Shown: positions 36,261-45,650 of the stretch, piece by piece
Layout of the letters: each line of letters starts with the position of its first letter
How positions within the stretch are numbered: position 1 is the stretch's first letter
Assembly (NCBI RefSeq): GCF_003667345.1
Contig: NZ_RCWF01000002.1
Location: 310,001 to 374,000 of the forward strand
Source of the DNA: Poseidonibacter antarcticus
GTDB taxonomy: Bacteria; Campylobacterota; Campylobacteria; Campylobacterales; Arcobacteraceae
Reading direction: 5' to 3'
DNA length: 64,000 bases
Made by a program: the position numbers and the translations under genes
The notes under the pieces: model-generated
Databases searched by the model: none
Told to the model about the DNA's origin: nothing
The model's input: only the letters and a program-made list of their open reading frames with translations

Positions 36261-36834
36261 CCCAAATAATCCTTGTATCAAATCTATGTGCTGCTATCAT
36301 TGTTAATATTACCATTAAAGCAAAAGATGTGGCAGCTATTCCACCTTTTATATTAAATATTTCATTAAGTTGTACAATAGAAGATAAAAGTGCTACGACA
36401 TATATGTCTATCATAGACCATTTTCCAATAGCTTCTATAAATTTAAAAATAATCACTCTTATGCTATTACTCATTTTTACATTTACTTTTATTGAAACAA
36501 AAATAAATATCAATCCAGCTAATTTGATTATAGGTATAGCAATACTTGCTGTAAATATTACAAAAGCAATAAAATAGTTTTCATATTCTAAAAAACTAAT
36601 TACTCCTTCAAAAATTGTACTCTCAGTTGTAATACCAAACTTTGTAACTTCCATAATAGGATAAAGCATTGCAGGAATATATAGTAATATTGCACAAATA
36701 GTAAGAGCTAGTGATACTTGAAGAGAATCTTTGATTCTATGTCTTACTTTATGATTACATCTAGTACATGTAAAATCACTATAATCTTCTCTTTCAAATA
36801 CCTTATGACAATTTCTACAAGATACTAAAACCAT
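36253..36834 (-). CDS. PqiA/LetA-like membrane protein, second half
   Basis: 193 residues. An N-terminal zinc ribbon C6-x2-C9 ... C23-x2-C26 is followed by four membrane helices. It equals one of the two repeats that make up E. coli PqiA/LetA (about 420 residues). The partner half is encoded immediately upstream. LetA-type proteins sit in the inner membrane and feed lipids to the MCE tube. It overlaps the LetB-like gene start, so the stoichiometry is probably coupled. Confidence 0.85.
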   Translation of the reverse strand: MVLVSCRNCHKVFEREDYSDFTCTRCNHKVRHRIKDSLQVSLALTICAILLYIPAMLYPIMEVTKFGITTESTIFEGVISFLEYENYFIAFVIFTASIAIPIIKLAGLIFIFVSIKVNVKMSNSIRVIIFKFIEAIGKWSMIDIYVVALLSSIVQLNEIFNIKGGIAATSFALMVILTMIAAHRFDTRIIWDE

Positions 36835-37434
36835 TTATTCTCCAAAAACACTTTTCCCCTCAAATTTAATATTTGACATATAAAAACAAAATAAATATGC
36901 TAATAAACAATAAAAACCAATATCAAACTTTGTTGAACTTACCATTCCTATTAGTTTTATATATGTAACAATTATACTTATAATAAAGACTTCTATAAAG
37001 CCCCAATGCTTAAAAAAATGAAATCCATCATGAAGTAAGGTATCTGTAAAAAACCTAATTTTTGTATGGGCTTGAATAAATGCAAAAATTATAATTAATG
37101 AGTTTAAAATAGGTGCTAAAACAATTGTAAAAAAAACGATTAATCCAACTACAAAAAAGTTTTGTTTTAATAAAATCAAAACTGTATCAATCAAAGTTGC
37201 TTCTAATTCTATACCACCAATGGATAATGATATTAAAGGATAAATACTAAGAACTACAAAAAGTAAGAGTGAAGAAATAGCATAATAAAGAGAATCAAAG
37301 CTCTGCTCTTTTTCAATATGTAACTTGCTATTACATCTAGGGCATCTATGTTTTAAAGAACCTTTTAAATTTTCTTTCTTTAAAAATAATCCACAGCTAT
37401 AACATTCTATAATTTCATTTGTATCAACTGCCAT
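36835..37434 (-). CDS. PqiA/LetA-like membrane protein, first half
   Basis: 199 residues with zinc ribbon C11-x2-C14 ... C31-x2-C34 and four predicted membrane helices. Its TAA stop abuts the ATG of the next PqiA-like gene with no gap, as expected if a single two-repeat protein had been split, or had not yet fused. First gene of the operon. The helical content and ribbon order match the first repeat of LetA/PqiA. Confidence 0.85.
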   Translation of the reverse strand: MAVDTNEIIECYSCGLFLKKENLKGSLKHRCPRCNSKLHIEKEQSFDSLYYAISSLLLFVVLSIYPLISLSIGGIELEATLIDTVLILLKQNFFVVGLIVFFTIVLAPILNSLIIIFAFIQAHTKIRFFTDTLLHDGFHFFKHWGFIEVFIISIIVTYIKLIGMVSSTKFDIGFYCLLAYLFCFYMSNIKFEGKSVFGE

Positions 37435-37579
37435 TTATATCCAAGTTATTAATATATATTATTCTAACATAATTTTAATAAATAAGATTTTTATTAGAAT
37501 TTAGAATATATATAGTATTATTACTTTGCAATTTTTTTGCGCTTAGAATACAAATAATTTATATAAAAAGGTTAATAAT

Positions 37580-38017
37580 ATGGAATTTAATATAACTCAA
37601 GGTCAAGTAGGAACAAGACCACCTGTGGTAAAACCAGATCCAAAAGTATTAGAATACTTAGGAGAAGAAGGAATGAGAAAACTAATTTCAGATCACTATG
37701 ATTTATTAAAAGAAAGTAATATTAGAGGATTATTCCCACCATCAGAAGAAGGATTTGCATTAGCAAAAAAACATTCAGCTGATTTCTTTATACAAATTTG
37801 TGGAGGGCATCCTTATTTTAATGAAAATAGAGGTAAACCTATGATGGCAGGACGTCATGCTCCTTTTGCTATTACACAAGAAGCTAGAAGAGTTTGGTTG
37901 GAATCTTATATTATGATTTTAAAACCCTTAGATATGCCAGAAGATTTAAAAAAATCATTCTGGAACTATTTAGATATATTCTCAATTTGGATGATGAATA
38001 CTACTTCTGAATCTTAA
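37580..38017 (+). CDS. Truncated haemoglobin (group II-like globin)
   Basis: 145 residues with an extended N-terminus of about 25. The globin core shows G-G-H-P-Y-F then the proximal-His region G-R-H-A-P-F-A-I-T, and R-R-V-W-L-E-S, the pattern of group II (TrHbO) truncated haemoglobins. The group III pattern of Campylobacter Ctb fits less well. It would bind oxygen or nitric oxide in the cytoplasm. Single gene with an AAAGG ribosome-binding site; no NO-responsive site could be made out upstream. Confidence 0.78.
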   Translation: MEFNITQGQVGTRPPVVKPDPKVLEYLGEEGMRKLISDHYDLLKESNIRGLFPPSEEGFALAKKHSADFFIQICGGHPYFNENRGKPMMAGRHAPFAITQEARRVWLESYIMILKPLDMPEDLKKSFWNYLDIFSIWMMNTTSES

Positions 38018-38026
38018 TAAGTACTT

Positions 38027-38932
38027 TTATGTAGGAGATGTTTCTCCTACTTTAGTAGAAGAAACTTCTATCATATCTTTACCTTTTGATTTTGCTAAAT
38101 ATAACAATCTGCTAGCTTCATTTATTATTTCTTCAACATTTTTTTCTAATGTTGCAATAGAAATACCAAAAGAACAAGTTAAATTTATTTGATTTGACTC
38201 GTAAATAAAATTTTTTTGATTTATAATATCTTTTATCTTGTTTATTATTTCTATAGATTCACTCAAAGAAGCATCAGGAAGTAAAATTATAAATTCTGCC
38301 CCTGCCCATCGAGATATTGAATCATATTCTCTTAAACAGTTTTTTATTAATTTGATTAAATCTTTTAAAATAAAATCACCTACATCATGATTATACTCTT
38401 CATTAATATTTTCAAATTGATCAATACCAAAATAAGCTAAACAAAAAGATTCTTTACCTCTTTTCATTTCTAAGTACTCACGATCAATAAATTTTATAAA
38501 TATATTTCTATTCCAAGTATCTGTTAATTTATCCATTTGATTTTTTGTAGAATCAAACTTTTCAATTATCTCATATAATAAATTTAGTAATGTAACATGA
38601 GAGAAATATAAATTATTAAATAATGTTTCACTAATAGGCTTAGACATTAAATATCTAGATAATAATTCAGAAATAAGTTTATGAAAATCATCATGAACTG
38701 ATATTAACTCAATATATTCATGCTTTTTATCAAGTTTTGATATTAATGCAATATATTCATTAAATGTACAATTTTTCAAATTCCGAAAATTATCAATAGT
38801 TTCTTTTTTAATAGTACTTTTACATATAATTCTTTTGATTGCTTTATTATAGTTTAAAGTATGTTCATTAATAAAATGATTAGTTTTAACAATAATATAT
38901 TCTATTTCTTCTTCACTATAAATATGTTCCAT
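38027..38932 (-). CDS. GGDEF-domain protein with degenerate A-G-A-E-F signature
   Basis: 301 residues. A helical N-terminal sensor-like region (1-165) has no membrane segment. A GGDEF domain (about 170-295) keeps the fold residues D-x-F-x-x-I-N and Y-x-H-D-V-G-D-F-I-L-K. The signature G-G-D/E-E-F reads A-G-A-E-F; the third position normally binds the catalytic metal, so cyclase activity is doubtful. No R-x-x-D inhibitory site was found just before it. It may act as a c-di-GMP or GTP receptor, or have residual activity. Convergent with the globin gene; the shared hairpin lies in its last codons. Confidence 0.85.
   Translation of the reverse strand: MEHIYSEEEIEYIIVKTNHFINEHTLNYNKAIKRIICKSTIKKETIDNFRNLKNCTFNEYIALISKLDKKHEYIELISVHDDFHKLISELLSRYLMSKPISETLFNNLYFSHVTLLNLLYEIIEKFDSTKNQMDKLTDTWNRNIFIKFIDREYLEMKRGKESFCLAYFGIDQFENINEEYNHDVGDFILKDLIKLIKNCLREYDSISRWAGAEFIILLPDASLSESIEIINKIKDIINQKNFIYESNQINLTCSFGISIATLEKNVEEIINEASRLLYLAKSKGKDMIEVSSTKVGETSPT
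38031..38050. terminator. Hairpin between globin and GGDEF genes
   Basis: A perfect 8-bp stem (38031-38038 and 38043-38050), loop of four, past the globin stop and inside the GGDEF gene end; a short T-rich stretch follows on the + strand. Confidence 0.6.
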
Positions 38933-39008
38933 ATAATAATCCTTACGGCTAATTATAAGTACATATAACTTAAGAAATAATAATTTTTATATTATTGTAA
39001 ATAGTATA

Positions 39009-39218
39009 TTATTTTATTTTTGTAGTATTAATTCCTGGATTACTTTCTGTACCAATATAATCATCTACAGTTGAATTATATTTTAAATATGCAAAAATTG
39101 CTCCCACTATTAAACAACCTATTACCACTAATCTAACAATATTTCTTTTTTCTTTTGACTCATTTCCATTATAATCTTCAATGTCTTCATTTTCTGGTTC
39201 TTTATTTAAATTATTCAT
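39009..39218 (-). CDS. Small single-pass membrane protein, 69 aa
   Basis: A charged N-terminus (28 residues, E/N/D-rich), one membrane helix (about 29-46: V-V-I-G-C-L-I-V-G-A-I-F-A-Y-L) and a short polar tail. An AAAGGA ribosome-binding site precedes the ATG. It is 63 bases after the large glutamate dehydrogenase gene, so it could be in that transcript. Unknown function. Confidence 0.6.
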   Translation of the reverse strand: MNNLNKEPENEDIEDYNGNESKEKRNIVRLVVIGCLIVGAIFAYLKYNSTVDDYIGTESNPGINTTKIK

Positions 39219-39281
39219 TTTTAATCCTTTCTTTTTATAAGTATATATAACATATACTTAAGTTATTATTATAATTACATC

Positions 39282-42200
39282 TTATATGAATGATACCATT
39301 AGTTGATTGACTGTAACAGTAATTTCTTTAATATCTTTCTGTTCTTTTGTCATAAATGTATCTAGATTCTCTCGTATTTTATAAAACTTTTCTTTTTCAT
39401 TTGATATAAAATTATTAAATGCAATTTCTGGTTCTTCATTTAATCTTTGGAACTCTAAAACCTTTTTCGTATAATGAACTATAATAAACTCAATAAACTG
39501 TAGAACTTGATTTCTAAGAATCATATCACTTGCACTTGTAATTTTTACTTTATTTAATTCTAGAATTATTTCTAAAATATTAAATTCATGTATAAAAGAA
39601 TAAAATAGCACTATTACATCTTTAAATGAATGATGAGTATCTTCTTTAATTACTATTGCAGGGACTGCAAATCTCAGATAATCAATTACTGTAAAGAATT
39701 GATTAAATTGTTCATCACCTTTTATTAAAATATTAGTATTTTGCTTATGTATTTGAGATAAAAGAGTAAATAATTCATCTTTGTGATCTAGAATATGAGA
39801 TGAATCTAATTTATTTTTTTTAAGATATTTAACCATCCATCTAGTACTTGAATACAATGTAAATTCTAATTCATTTACAAGATTATACTGTTTTTCAATA
39901 TTCATAATAGAGTCTTGTGAGTATATTTTCTTTCTTATATCTTCAGCACCAAACAATTGTTTTGCAACCAAATAAGATTCTATTTTTAATAAATATCTTT
40001 GTCTTCCTAATTTTTCATAATCAGAAATAAAAGTAACACCTTGATGATTGATTAAAATATCAGCAATCATTGTTGCAATTATTTCTCTTTTTAATGGATG
40101 ATTCAATATCTCATGTTCATAAACTCCTACAAAAGATTTAGGGAAATATCTATATAAATATTGTAAAGAACAAGTTTCATCTACAAAATTTGATTCTAAA
40201 AGTATTTTTTTTACAAAAATCTTACTATAAGAGAGTAATGAACCTAATACTGGTCGAACTATTGAGCCATTTATATCTATGATTTCATTTATATTTTCAT
40301 TTTTTGGAATATAAAAATCTCTTCTATTAAAAGCTTCAACATTATTTTCTAATACTTCAATAGAATTAATATAATCATCTAAATACTTTCTTGAGAATCT
40401 TTCATCAATAGAAATTACAAAAGCTTGATCATAATTATTTTGTAAGACCATTTGAACAACTTGTTCTTTTAATAAGTTTAGTGTTTCATTAGATTGTTTT
40501 TCTGTTAAATTTCCCTGTGCTTGTATACTTTTAAGTAGTATTTTTAAGTTTACTTCATGGTCTGATGTATTAACTCCAGCAGAATTATCAATTGCATCTA
40601 AATGAATTCTTCCTCCATTTAAAGCATATTCGATTCTAGATTTTTGAGTAAAACCTAGGTTTCCACCTTCACAAACTATTTTTGCTTTTAATTCATTTCC
40701 ATCAACTCTTACTGCTTCATTTTGTTTATCACCAATTTCAAGATTATTTTCATCACTTGCTTTTACATATGTTCCAACGCCACCATTAAATAACATATCA
40801 ACTTTTAATGTAAGTAATTTTTTACATAACTCTTCACCTGATATTATATTTATATCTGTATCTAAAAGTTTTTTGATTTCTGGGCTTAAAACTATTTCTT
40901 TATCACTTCTAGCAAATATTCCTCCACCTTTAGAGATAATACTTTTATCATAATTTATCCATCCACCATTTTTAGATTCAAATAATCTTTTTCTCTCAAT
41001 AAATGATTTTTTGATATCTGGATTTGGGTCAATAAATATATCTTTATGTGAAATTGCTCCTAAAAGTTTGAATGTTTTTGATTCTATCATTCCATTACCA
41101 AATACATCTCCACTCATTGAACCAATTCCAATTACTGATATTTCATCTTTATAAATATCAATTCCCTCTTCTATAAAGAATCTTTTTGAAGACATAATTG
41201 CACCACGTGCAGTAATTCCTAAATCTTTATGACCAAAACCATTAGAACCTCCACTTGCAAATGCGTCACCTAACCAATACTTACGTTTTATTGCAATTGA
41301 GTTTGCAACATCACTCATAGCAGCAGTTCCCTTATCAGCAGCAACTACAAAGTAAGCATCATCTTCATCATAACAAACAATTTTATCATTTTTGACAATT
41401 TTCCCATCAATCATATTATCTACTAAATCTAAATTAGCATTAATAAATAATGAATAAACCTTTTTGAAATACTCTTTTGTTATTTCAGAAGTATTTTTGT
41501 TAATTACAAAACCACCTTTTGAACCATCGGGAATAATAATAGAGTTTTTACCCTCTTGAGTAATCATTAAAGATTTAATTTCTTGTCTATAATCATCATG
41601 TCTATCAGACCATCTAAGACCTCCACGTGAGACTTTTGACATTCTTAAATGCACTCCATAAAAATCTCTATGATAGATAAAGTTTTCAATATTTGGTTGT
41701 AAACCTTTTAAGTCTTTTCCAAATTTTCTAGTATCAATCTTAAATGATATTGTTTCTTCATTTAAAAAGTAGTTTGTTCTTAAAAGTGATTTAACAAGTA
41801 ATAATGAGATATTCAATATTTTATCATCAATAATTTGAGGGATTTTTTTGATTTCATCTTTTATTTTATTTTCTATTGATTCTAATTTACTATGTCTATT
41901 TTCAATATTAGGTTCAAATTTTATTGTAAAATACTTTACAAACATACATGTTAAGCTATGATTTATAATAAGCGTATTTAATATTGTTGCTGAATTAATA
42001 GTTAAAACAGCTTGTGAAATATACTCAATAAAAGCGCTAATCAACATAATTTTACGTAAATTGAGATTTTCTTTATATACCAAACTATATGCTTGTGAAT
42101 ACTTTACGGTAGTATCTTTTAAAGAATAATTTATTATAAATTCTAAGTTATCTTTTGCTTGTTCAATTTTATTAAAATCATTAATATTTAAATTAAACCT

Positions 42201-42467
42201 TGAAATATAGACAAGTTCTTTATTGTTAGTTACATTATATGTAACTTCATCAATTATTTCAAAACCAATATCATGTAATAATGGTGTGATATGAGATAAA
42301 AAAAGTTGTTCTGTTGAGAATATCTTTATATATTTTGATTTTTTATTATCTATAATTTTAGTAACAATCTTTTCTTTTACAACTTCTTGAAAAAGTTTAT
42401 CATCAATTGCTAAATCATCAGGTGTTAAAAGTTGTGAGCATATTGCTTGAATATCTGATGTTGACAT
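39282..42467 (-). CDS. NAD-dependent glutamate dehydrogenase, large type
   Basis: 1061 residues, shorter than the 1600-residue L-GDH180 proteins but with the same catalytic core. Visible motifs are G-G-L-R-W-S-D-R-H-D-D-Y-R-Q-E-I, K-G-G-F-V-I, D-K-G-T-A-A-M-S-D-V-A-N and I-G-I-G-S-M-S-G-D-V-F-G-N-G. It oxidatively deaminates L-glutamate to 2-oxoglutarate with NAD, feeding the citric acid cycle. The N-terminal 240 residues stand in for the regulatory ACT-like part. The product fits an amino-acid-catabolising organism. The gene has a 54-base gap from ybaK upstream. Confidence 0.92.
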   Translation of the reverse strand: MSTSDIQAICSQLLTPDDLAIDDKLFQEVVKEKIVTKIIDNKKSKYIKIFSTEQLFLSHITPLLHDIGFEIIDEVTYNVTNNKELVYISRFNLNINDFNKIEQAKDNLEFIINYSLKDTTVKYSQAYSLVYKENLNLRKIMLISAFIEYISQAVLTINSATILNTLIINHSLTCMFVKYFTIKFEPNIENRHSKLESIENKIKDEIKKIPQIIDDKILNISLLLVKSLLRTNYFLNEETISFKIDTRKFGKDLKGLQPNIENFIYHRDFYGVHLRMSKVSRGGLRWSDRHDDYRQEIKSLMITQEGKNSIIIPDGSKGGFVINKNTSEITKEYFKKVYSLFINANLDLVDNMIDGKIVKNDKIVCYDEDDAYFVVAADKGTAAMSDVANSIAIKRKYWLGDAFASGGSNGFGHKDLGITARGAIMSSKRFFIEEGIDIYKDEISVIGIGSMSGDVFGNGMIESKTFKLLGAISHKDIFIDPNPDIKKSFIERKRLFESKNGGWINYDKSIISKGGGIFARSDKEIVLSPEIKKLLDTDINIISGEELCKKLLTLKVDMLFNGGVGTYVKASDENNLEIGDKQNEAVRVDGNELKAKIVCEGGNLGFTQKSRIEYALNGGRIHLDAIDNSAGVNTSDHEVNLKILLKSIQAQGNLTEKQSNETLNLLKEQVVQMVLQNNYDQAFVISIDERFSRKYLDDYINSIEVLENNVEAFNRRDFYIPKNENINEIIDINGSIVRPVLGSLLSYSKIFVKKILLESNFVDETCSLQYLYRYFPKSFVGVYEHEILNHPLKREIIATMIADILINHQGVTFISDYEKLGRQRYLLKIESYLVAKQLFGAEDIRKKIYSQDSIMNIEKQYNLVNELEFTLYSSTRWMVKYLKKNKLDSSHILDHKDELFTLLSQIHKQNTNILIKGDEQFNQFFTVIDYLRFAVPAIVIKEDTHHSFKDVIVLFYSFIHEFNILEIILELNKVKITSASDMILRNQVLQFIEFIIVHYTKKVLEFQRLNEEPEIAFNNFISNEKEKFYKIRENLDTFMTKEQKDIKEITVTVNQLMVSFI

Positions 42468-42521
42468 AGTAAATCCTTCTATTTTATACCTAAATCTTAC
42501 TCTTTATATCTTAAGGATTTG

Positions 42522-42992
42522 TTAAATAACTATCAGTTTATAATATTTTGCATTCAATAATTTACTTATATCTTCTGGTTTAACTTCAATATCAAGTCCT
42601 CTTTTTCCACCACTTAAATAAATTGTTTTAAACTCTTTTGCACTAGAATCAATAATAGTTTTTAGTCTTTTTTTCTGTCCTAAAGGAGAAATTCCTCCTA
42701 ATAAATATCCTGTAACTTTTTGGGCTTCATCTTTATTTGCCATTATTGCTTTTTTAACACCAAAAGCTGATGCTACTTCTTTTAAACTAAGTTGATTTGC
42801 AACAGGTAAAACACAAACTGCTAACTCTTTTGGTGTTAATTCTACTAATAGCGTTTTATAAACTTGTTTTGCATTTAAACCTAACTTTTCTACTGCTTCA
42901 TTTCCAAAATCTGTACAGTTTGCATCATGCTCATATTTGTGTATTTTAAAATCACATTTGTTTTTTTTAAGTAAATTAATTGCTGGTGTCAT
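42522..42992 (-). CDS. ybaK: Cys-tRNA(Pro) deacylase YbaK/EbsC
   Basis: 156 residues of the YbaK trans-editing family, which hydrolyses cysteine wrongly attached to tRNA-Pro. The start M-T-P-A-I-N-L-L-K, the central Q-V-Y-K-T-L-L-V, the N-K-D-E-A region around residue 80-85 with its catalytic-type Lys, and the Y-L-S-G-G-K-R-G-L end are typical. It overlaps the upstream AlkD-like gene by 17 bases. Confidence 0.92.
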   Translation of the reverse strand: MTPAINLLKKNKCDFKIHKYEHDANCTDFGNEAVEKLGLNAKQVYKTLLVELTPKELAVCVLPVANQLSLKEVASAFGVKKAIMANKDEAQKVTGYLLGGISPLGQKKRLKTIIDSSAKEFKTIYLSGGKRGLDIEVKPEDISKLLNAKYYKLIVI

Positions 42993-44061
42993 CTAATAAA
43001 AACTCCTTTTTTATAATCTCATCACCATTTATTAAAATTGATATAAAATGTTTTCCTAAATAGTGTTTTCTTGTTGACATATCTCTAAAACTTTGTTTTT
43101 TAACAAACTTTTTGGAAAAAGATTTTATCTCATTTTGACTTATCATAAAGACTTTTTTATTGTGTGTTTTATTTGATTTTAGATAATCAATAGCGTACTC
43201 AACTCGTACATTTCCAATATTTTCTTTAGAAATCAACTCAAAAGAAAAATTCAAACTTTCATTTACTTTTACAATAGAATTATATTGGAAGTCTTTTAGT
43301 TTTATATGAGAAGATTTATTAAAATTAAACAATTCTAGTATTTGTTTATCACCTTTTTTAAGTAATGTTCTACTTGCGTGTTTACATATCCAATCAAGTT
43401 CTTTTGTCTTTCCTAAATTATTTTTTACAAACTGTTTAACAATATATGGATTATCTTTTGAAATATCATTTAAGTTATTTGCTACAGATTTTCTTACATA
43501 AAAACTTTCATCATTTTTAAGACTTTCTATTATTCCTAAAACTTTAATAGGATTTTCTTTAAAACGAGGTAGTGAAATAGCCCAAGGGAGTCTTGGACGA
43601 CAGCCTTCTGATGAAAGTCGTCTTAAGTCTTCACTTTCACTTTTTGTCCAATCTTGCATTTGATCCATAGTCTTATTTTCATATTTTAAAATAAACTGCC
43701 TAATAGCAAATTCGCTACTAGAATCAATAGTAAATATTTTCAAAGCCTTCATAGAGTTTTCAAAATCATCAAGACCAAAAACTTCAACAAAATCTTGAAA
43801 AAACATCGCGTCAAATGATGAAAAATCTCTTGATACAGGTTCTAAAATTTCAAGTTGCTTTTCATATGAAAAGGGAAGATATTTATTTAAATTTATTGCA
43901 ATGTGTCTCATTCTTTGTTTTAATTCTAACTCTTCCCACGAATTATCAAAAATAGAATTTATGAAAGATTTTTTATTAAATTTTTTATAATATTTTTTTA
44001 TCTTTAATGCAAGTTTATTTATATAACTTTTTGTATATACATTTTTTAGTTGTTTAGCCAT
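42976..44061 (-). CDS. AlkD-like DNA alkylation repair (HEAT-repeat) protein
   Basis: 361 residues built of helical HEAT-like repeats. The stretch [12 protein letters not shown] is the hallmark of the larger AlkD-related proteins; the repeats run to about residue 250. An extra 100-residue C-terminal beta-rich part is typical of this subgroup. Relatives are DNA glycosylases for alkylated bases, though many members of this subgroup are untested. Its stop lies inside ybaK, so the two are coupled. Confidence 0.82.
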   Translation of the reverse strand: MAKQLKNVYTKSYINKLALKIKKYYKKFNKKSFINSIFDNSWEELELKQRMRHIAINLNKYLPFSYEKQLEILEPVSRDFSSFDAMFFQDFVEVFGLDDFENSMKALKIFTIDSSSEFAIRQFILKYENKTMDQMQDWTKSESEDLRRLSSEGCRPRLPWAISLPRFKENPIKVLGIIESLKNDESFYVRKSVANNLNDISKDNPYIVKQFVKNNLGKTKELDWICKHASRTLLKKGDKQILELFNFNKSSHIKLKDFQYNSIVKVNESLNFSFELISKENIGNVRVEYAIDYLKSNKTHNKKVFMISQNEIKSFSKKFVKKQSFRDMSTRKHYLGKHFISILINGDEIIKKEFLLDDTSN

Positions 44062-44220
44062 TTGTTTCTTCCAAAATTTTTATTGTATTTTATAGTAAGT
44101 TATCGATTAATTAGATAAATATATAGCTTTTATATTATATATTTATTGTTAATTTTAGTTAAAAGTTCGTATTTAAATTTTTAGTTTTAATAATATAAAA
44201 AAATTTTGTATAAAACTAAA

Positions 44221-44249
44221 AAAAGAGTATAAGAATTTTATACTCTTTT
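44221..44249. terminator. Terminator downstream of sodB
   Basis: A 12-bp perfect stem (44221-44232 and 44238-44249) with a T-rich flank; in sodB orientation a run of T follows. It could also end transcription in the other direction. Confidence 0.75.
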
Positions 44250-44258
44250 TTCTTTTAT

Positions 44259-44834
44259 TTAAGATAAATTTTCTTCTACAAAATCCCAATTTACAAGTTT
44301 CCAGAAATTTTCTAAATATGCAGGTCTTGCATTTCTAACATCAATATAATACGCGTGTTCCCAAACATCACAAACTAAAAGTGGTTTTAAATTATCACCA
44401 AGTGGTGTTTGTGCATTTACTGTTGTTATGATTTTTAGTTCTTTATTTTCATCTTGAACTAACCAAGCCCAACCTGAACCAAAGTGTCCAACTGCTTTTG
44501 CTGTAAACTCTTTTTTAAACTCTTCAATTGAACCAAAAGTTTTACTAAGAGCACCTTCAAGTGTACTTGGAAGTTCTTTTTGATTTGGTGTTAAACCATT
44601 CCAGAAAAAGTTATGATTATAAACTTGAGCAGCATTATTAAAAATACCACCTTCTGCACTGGCAATAATTTCAAGTAATGATAAATCTTGATATTTAGTA
44701 TTTTCGATTAGTTCATTTAATTTATTAACATAAGTTTGATGATGTTTTCCATAGTGAAATTGTAAAGTTTCCTCAGACATCATTGGTTCAAGTGCATTTA
44801 AAGCATAAGGTAAAGTCATTAATACGTGTTTCAT
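44259..44834 (-). CDS. sodB: Fe superoxide dismutase SodB
   Basis: 191 residues, the standard bacterial length. Metal ligands are visible as H27 (Q-F-H-Y-G-K-H-H), His in Y-N-H-N-F-F-W, and Asp/His in D-V-W-E-H-A-Y-Y. The N-A-A-Q-V-Y-N-H stretch with Gln is the Fe-type marker. It removes superoxide in the cytoplasm, upstream of KatA. It lies 57 bases after the DUF2149 gene with no clear terminator between, so read-through from the riboswitch operon is possible; an AAAGGA ribosome-binding site precedes it. Confidence 0.96.
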   Translation of the reverse strand: MKHVLMTLPYALNALEPMMSEETLQFHYGKHHQTYVNKLNELIENTKYQDLSLLEIIASAEGGIFNNAAQVYNHNFFWNGLTPNQKELPSTLEGALSKTFGSIEEFKKEFTAKAVGHFGSGWAWLVQDENKELKIITTVNAQTPLGDNLKPLLVCDVWEHAYYIDVRNARPAYLENFWKLVNWDFVEENLS

Positions 44835-44891
44835 TTTTTATCCTTTTTTATTAAATTAAATTTTATTTATTTTACTACAATAAAGTAAATA

Positions 44892-45197
44892 TTACTCACT
44901 AATTAAAATTAATTTTCCAGTTTTTGGGTCTTTATATACTTGTCCCAAAGATTTAAACCCTTCTTTTGAATCTAAACTATCTTTTATATTTTTTGGTACA
45001 TTTGTTAACTCTTTACCTTGAGTGATTTTTAAAGAATCTTCTACATTAAAATGCTCTTGTAAATTTGGACTAATTGCTACAAGTGCAGCTATTAATCCAC
45101 AAGCAAAAACTAAAATAATATCAACAAGATTTGCCAAAGGTCCTAATGGCTCATCATCTTCTTTTATAAAATGATCACTTGAAAATCTATTTTTCAT
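44892..45197 (-). CDS. DUF2149 protein, ExbD-like proton-channel partner
   Basis: 101 residues with one membrane helix (N-L-V-D27-I-I-L-V-F-A-C-G-L-I-A-A-L). The Asp at the start of that helix matches the proton-carrying Asp of ExbD/TolR/MotB proteins. The rest is periplasmic. DUF2149 proteins occur with CobN-like and ExbB-like genes, as in the Bacteroidota hmu haem operons. It overlaps the ExbB-like gene by 11 bases. Inferred job: transmit proton flow as force to the exported CobN-like protein. Confidence 0.82.
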   Translation of the reverse strand: MKNRFSSDHFIKEDDEPLGPLANLVDIILVFACGLIAALVAISPNLQEHFNVEDSLKITQGKELTNVPKNIKDSLDSKEGFKSLGQVYKDPKTGKLILISE

Positions 45198-45648
45198 TTT
45201 TCTTTTCCACTTGCTCTTCCATAATTGTTAAAGCCTTGTCATACCATCTTTTTCTTAGCCTTGAAATTATAAAACCAGTCATTCCAGCTAATAAACCTAA
45301 AACAGTTGTATCAAATGCAACAGACATTGCAGTACTTAAGATTTTAACATCACCATCACCAAGAGCTGCTAGTCCAGGACCTAAAGGAATTAATGTTCCC
45401 ATAAGTCCAAGCATTGGAGCTAATCTTGTAATAAAATCTGCTCGCTCGATTCTTTTTTTTGCAATTGATAAAACATAAGGGACATCATTTGTTTTGATAA
45501 GTTTATTTATCTCAACAGTTCGCTCACCTATACTTATACCAACTTCATATAAACCCCAAACAACAAAAAATATTAAAGCCCATGAAACAGGCTCTAATAA
45601 AATTGCTGTTATTTGATGCATTAATCCTACAGATATTGATGAAAACAT
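45187..45648 (-). CDS. MotA/TolQ/ExbB-family proton channel protein
   Basis: 153 residues, short for ExbB (about 230-240), with three membrane helices. The channel motif T-R-L-A-P-M-L-G-L-M-G-T-L-I-P-L-G-P-G then A-M-S-V-A-F-D-T-T-V-L-G-L is the MotA/TolQ/ExbB core. It forms the inner-membrane proton channel with the DUF2149 protein. It starts 2 bases after the CobN-like gene stop, inside the riboswitch-controlled operon. Confidence 0.9.
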   Translation of the reverse strand: MFSSISVGLMHQITAILLEPVSWALIFFVVWGLYEVGISIGERTVEINKLIKTNDVPYVLSIAKKRIERADFITRLAPMLGLMGTLIPLGPGLAALGDGDVKILSTAMSVAFDTTVLGLLAGMTGFIISRLRKRWYDKALTIMEEQVEKKNEK

Positions 45649-45650
45649 AA

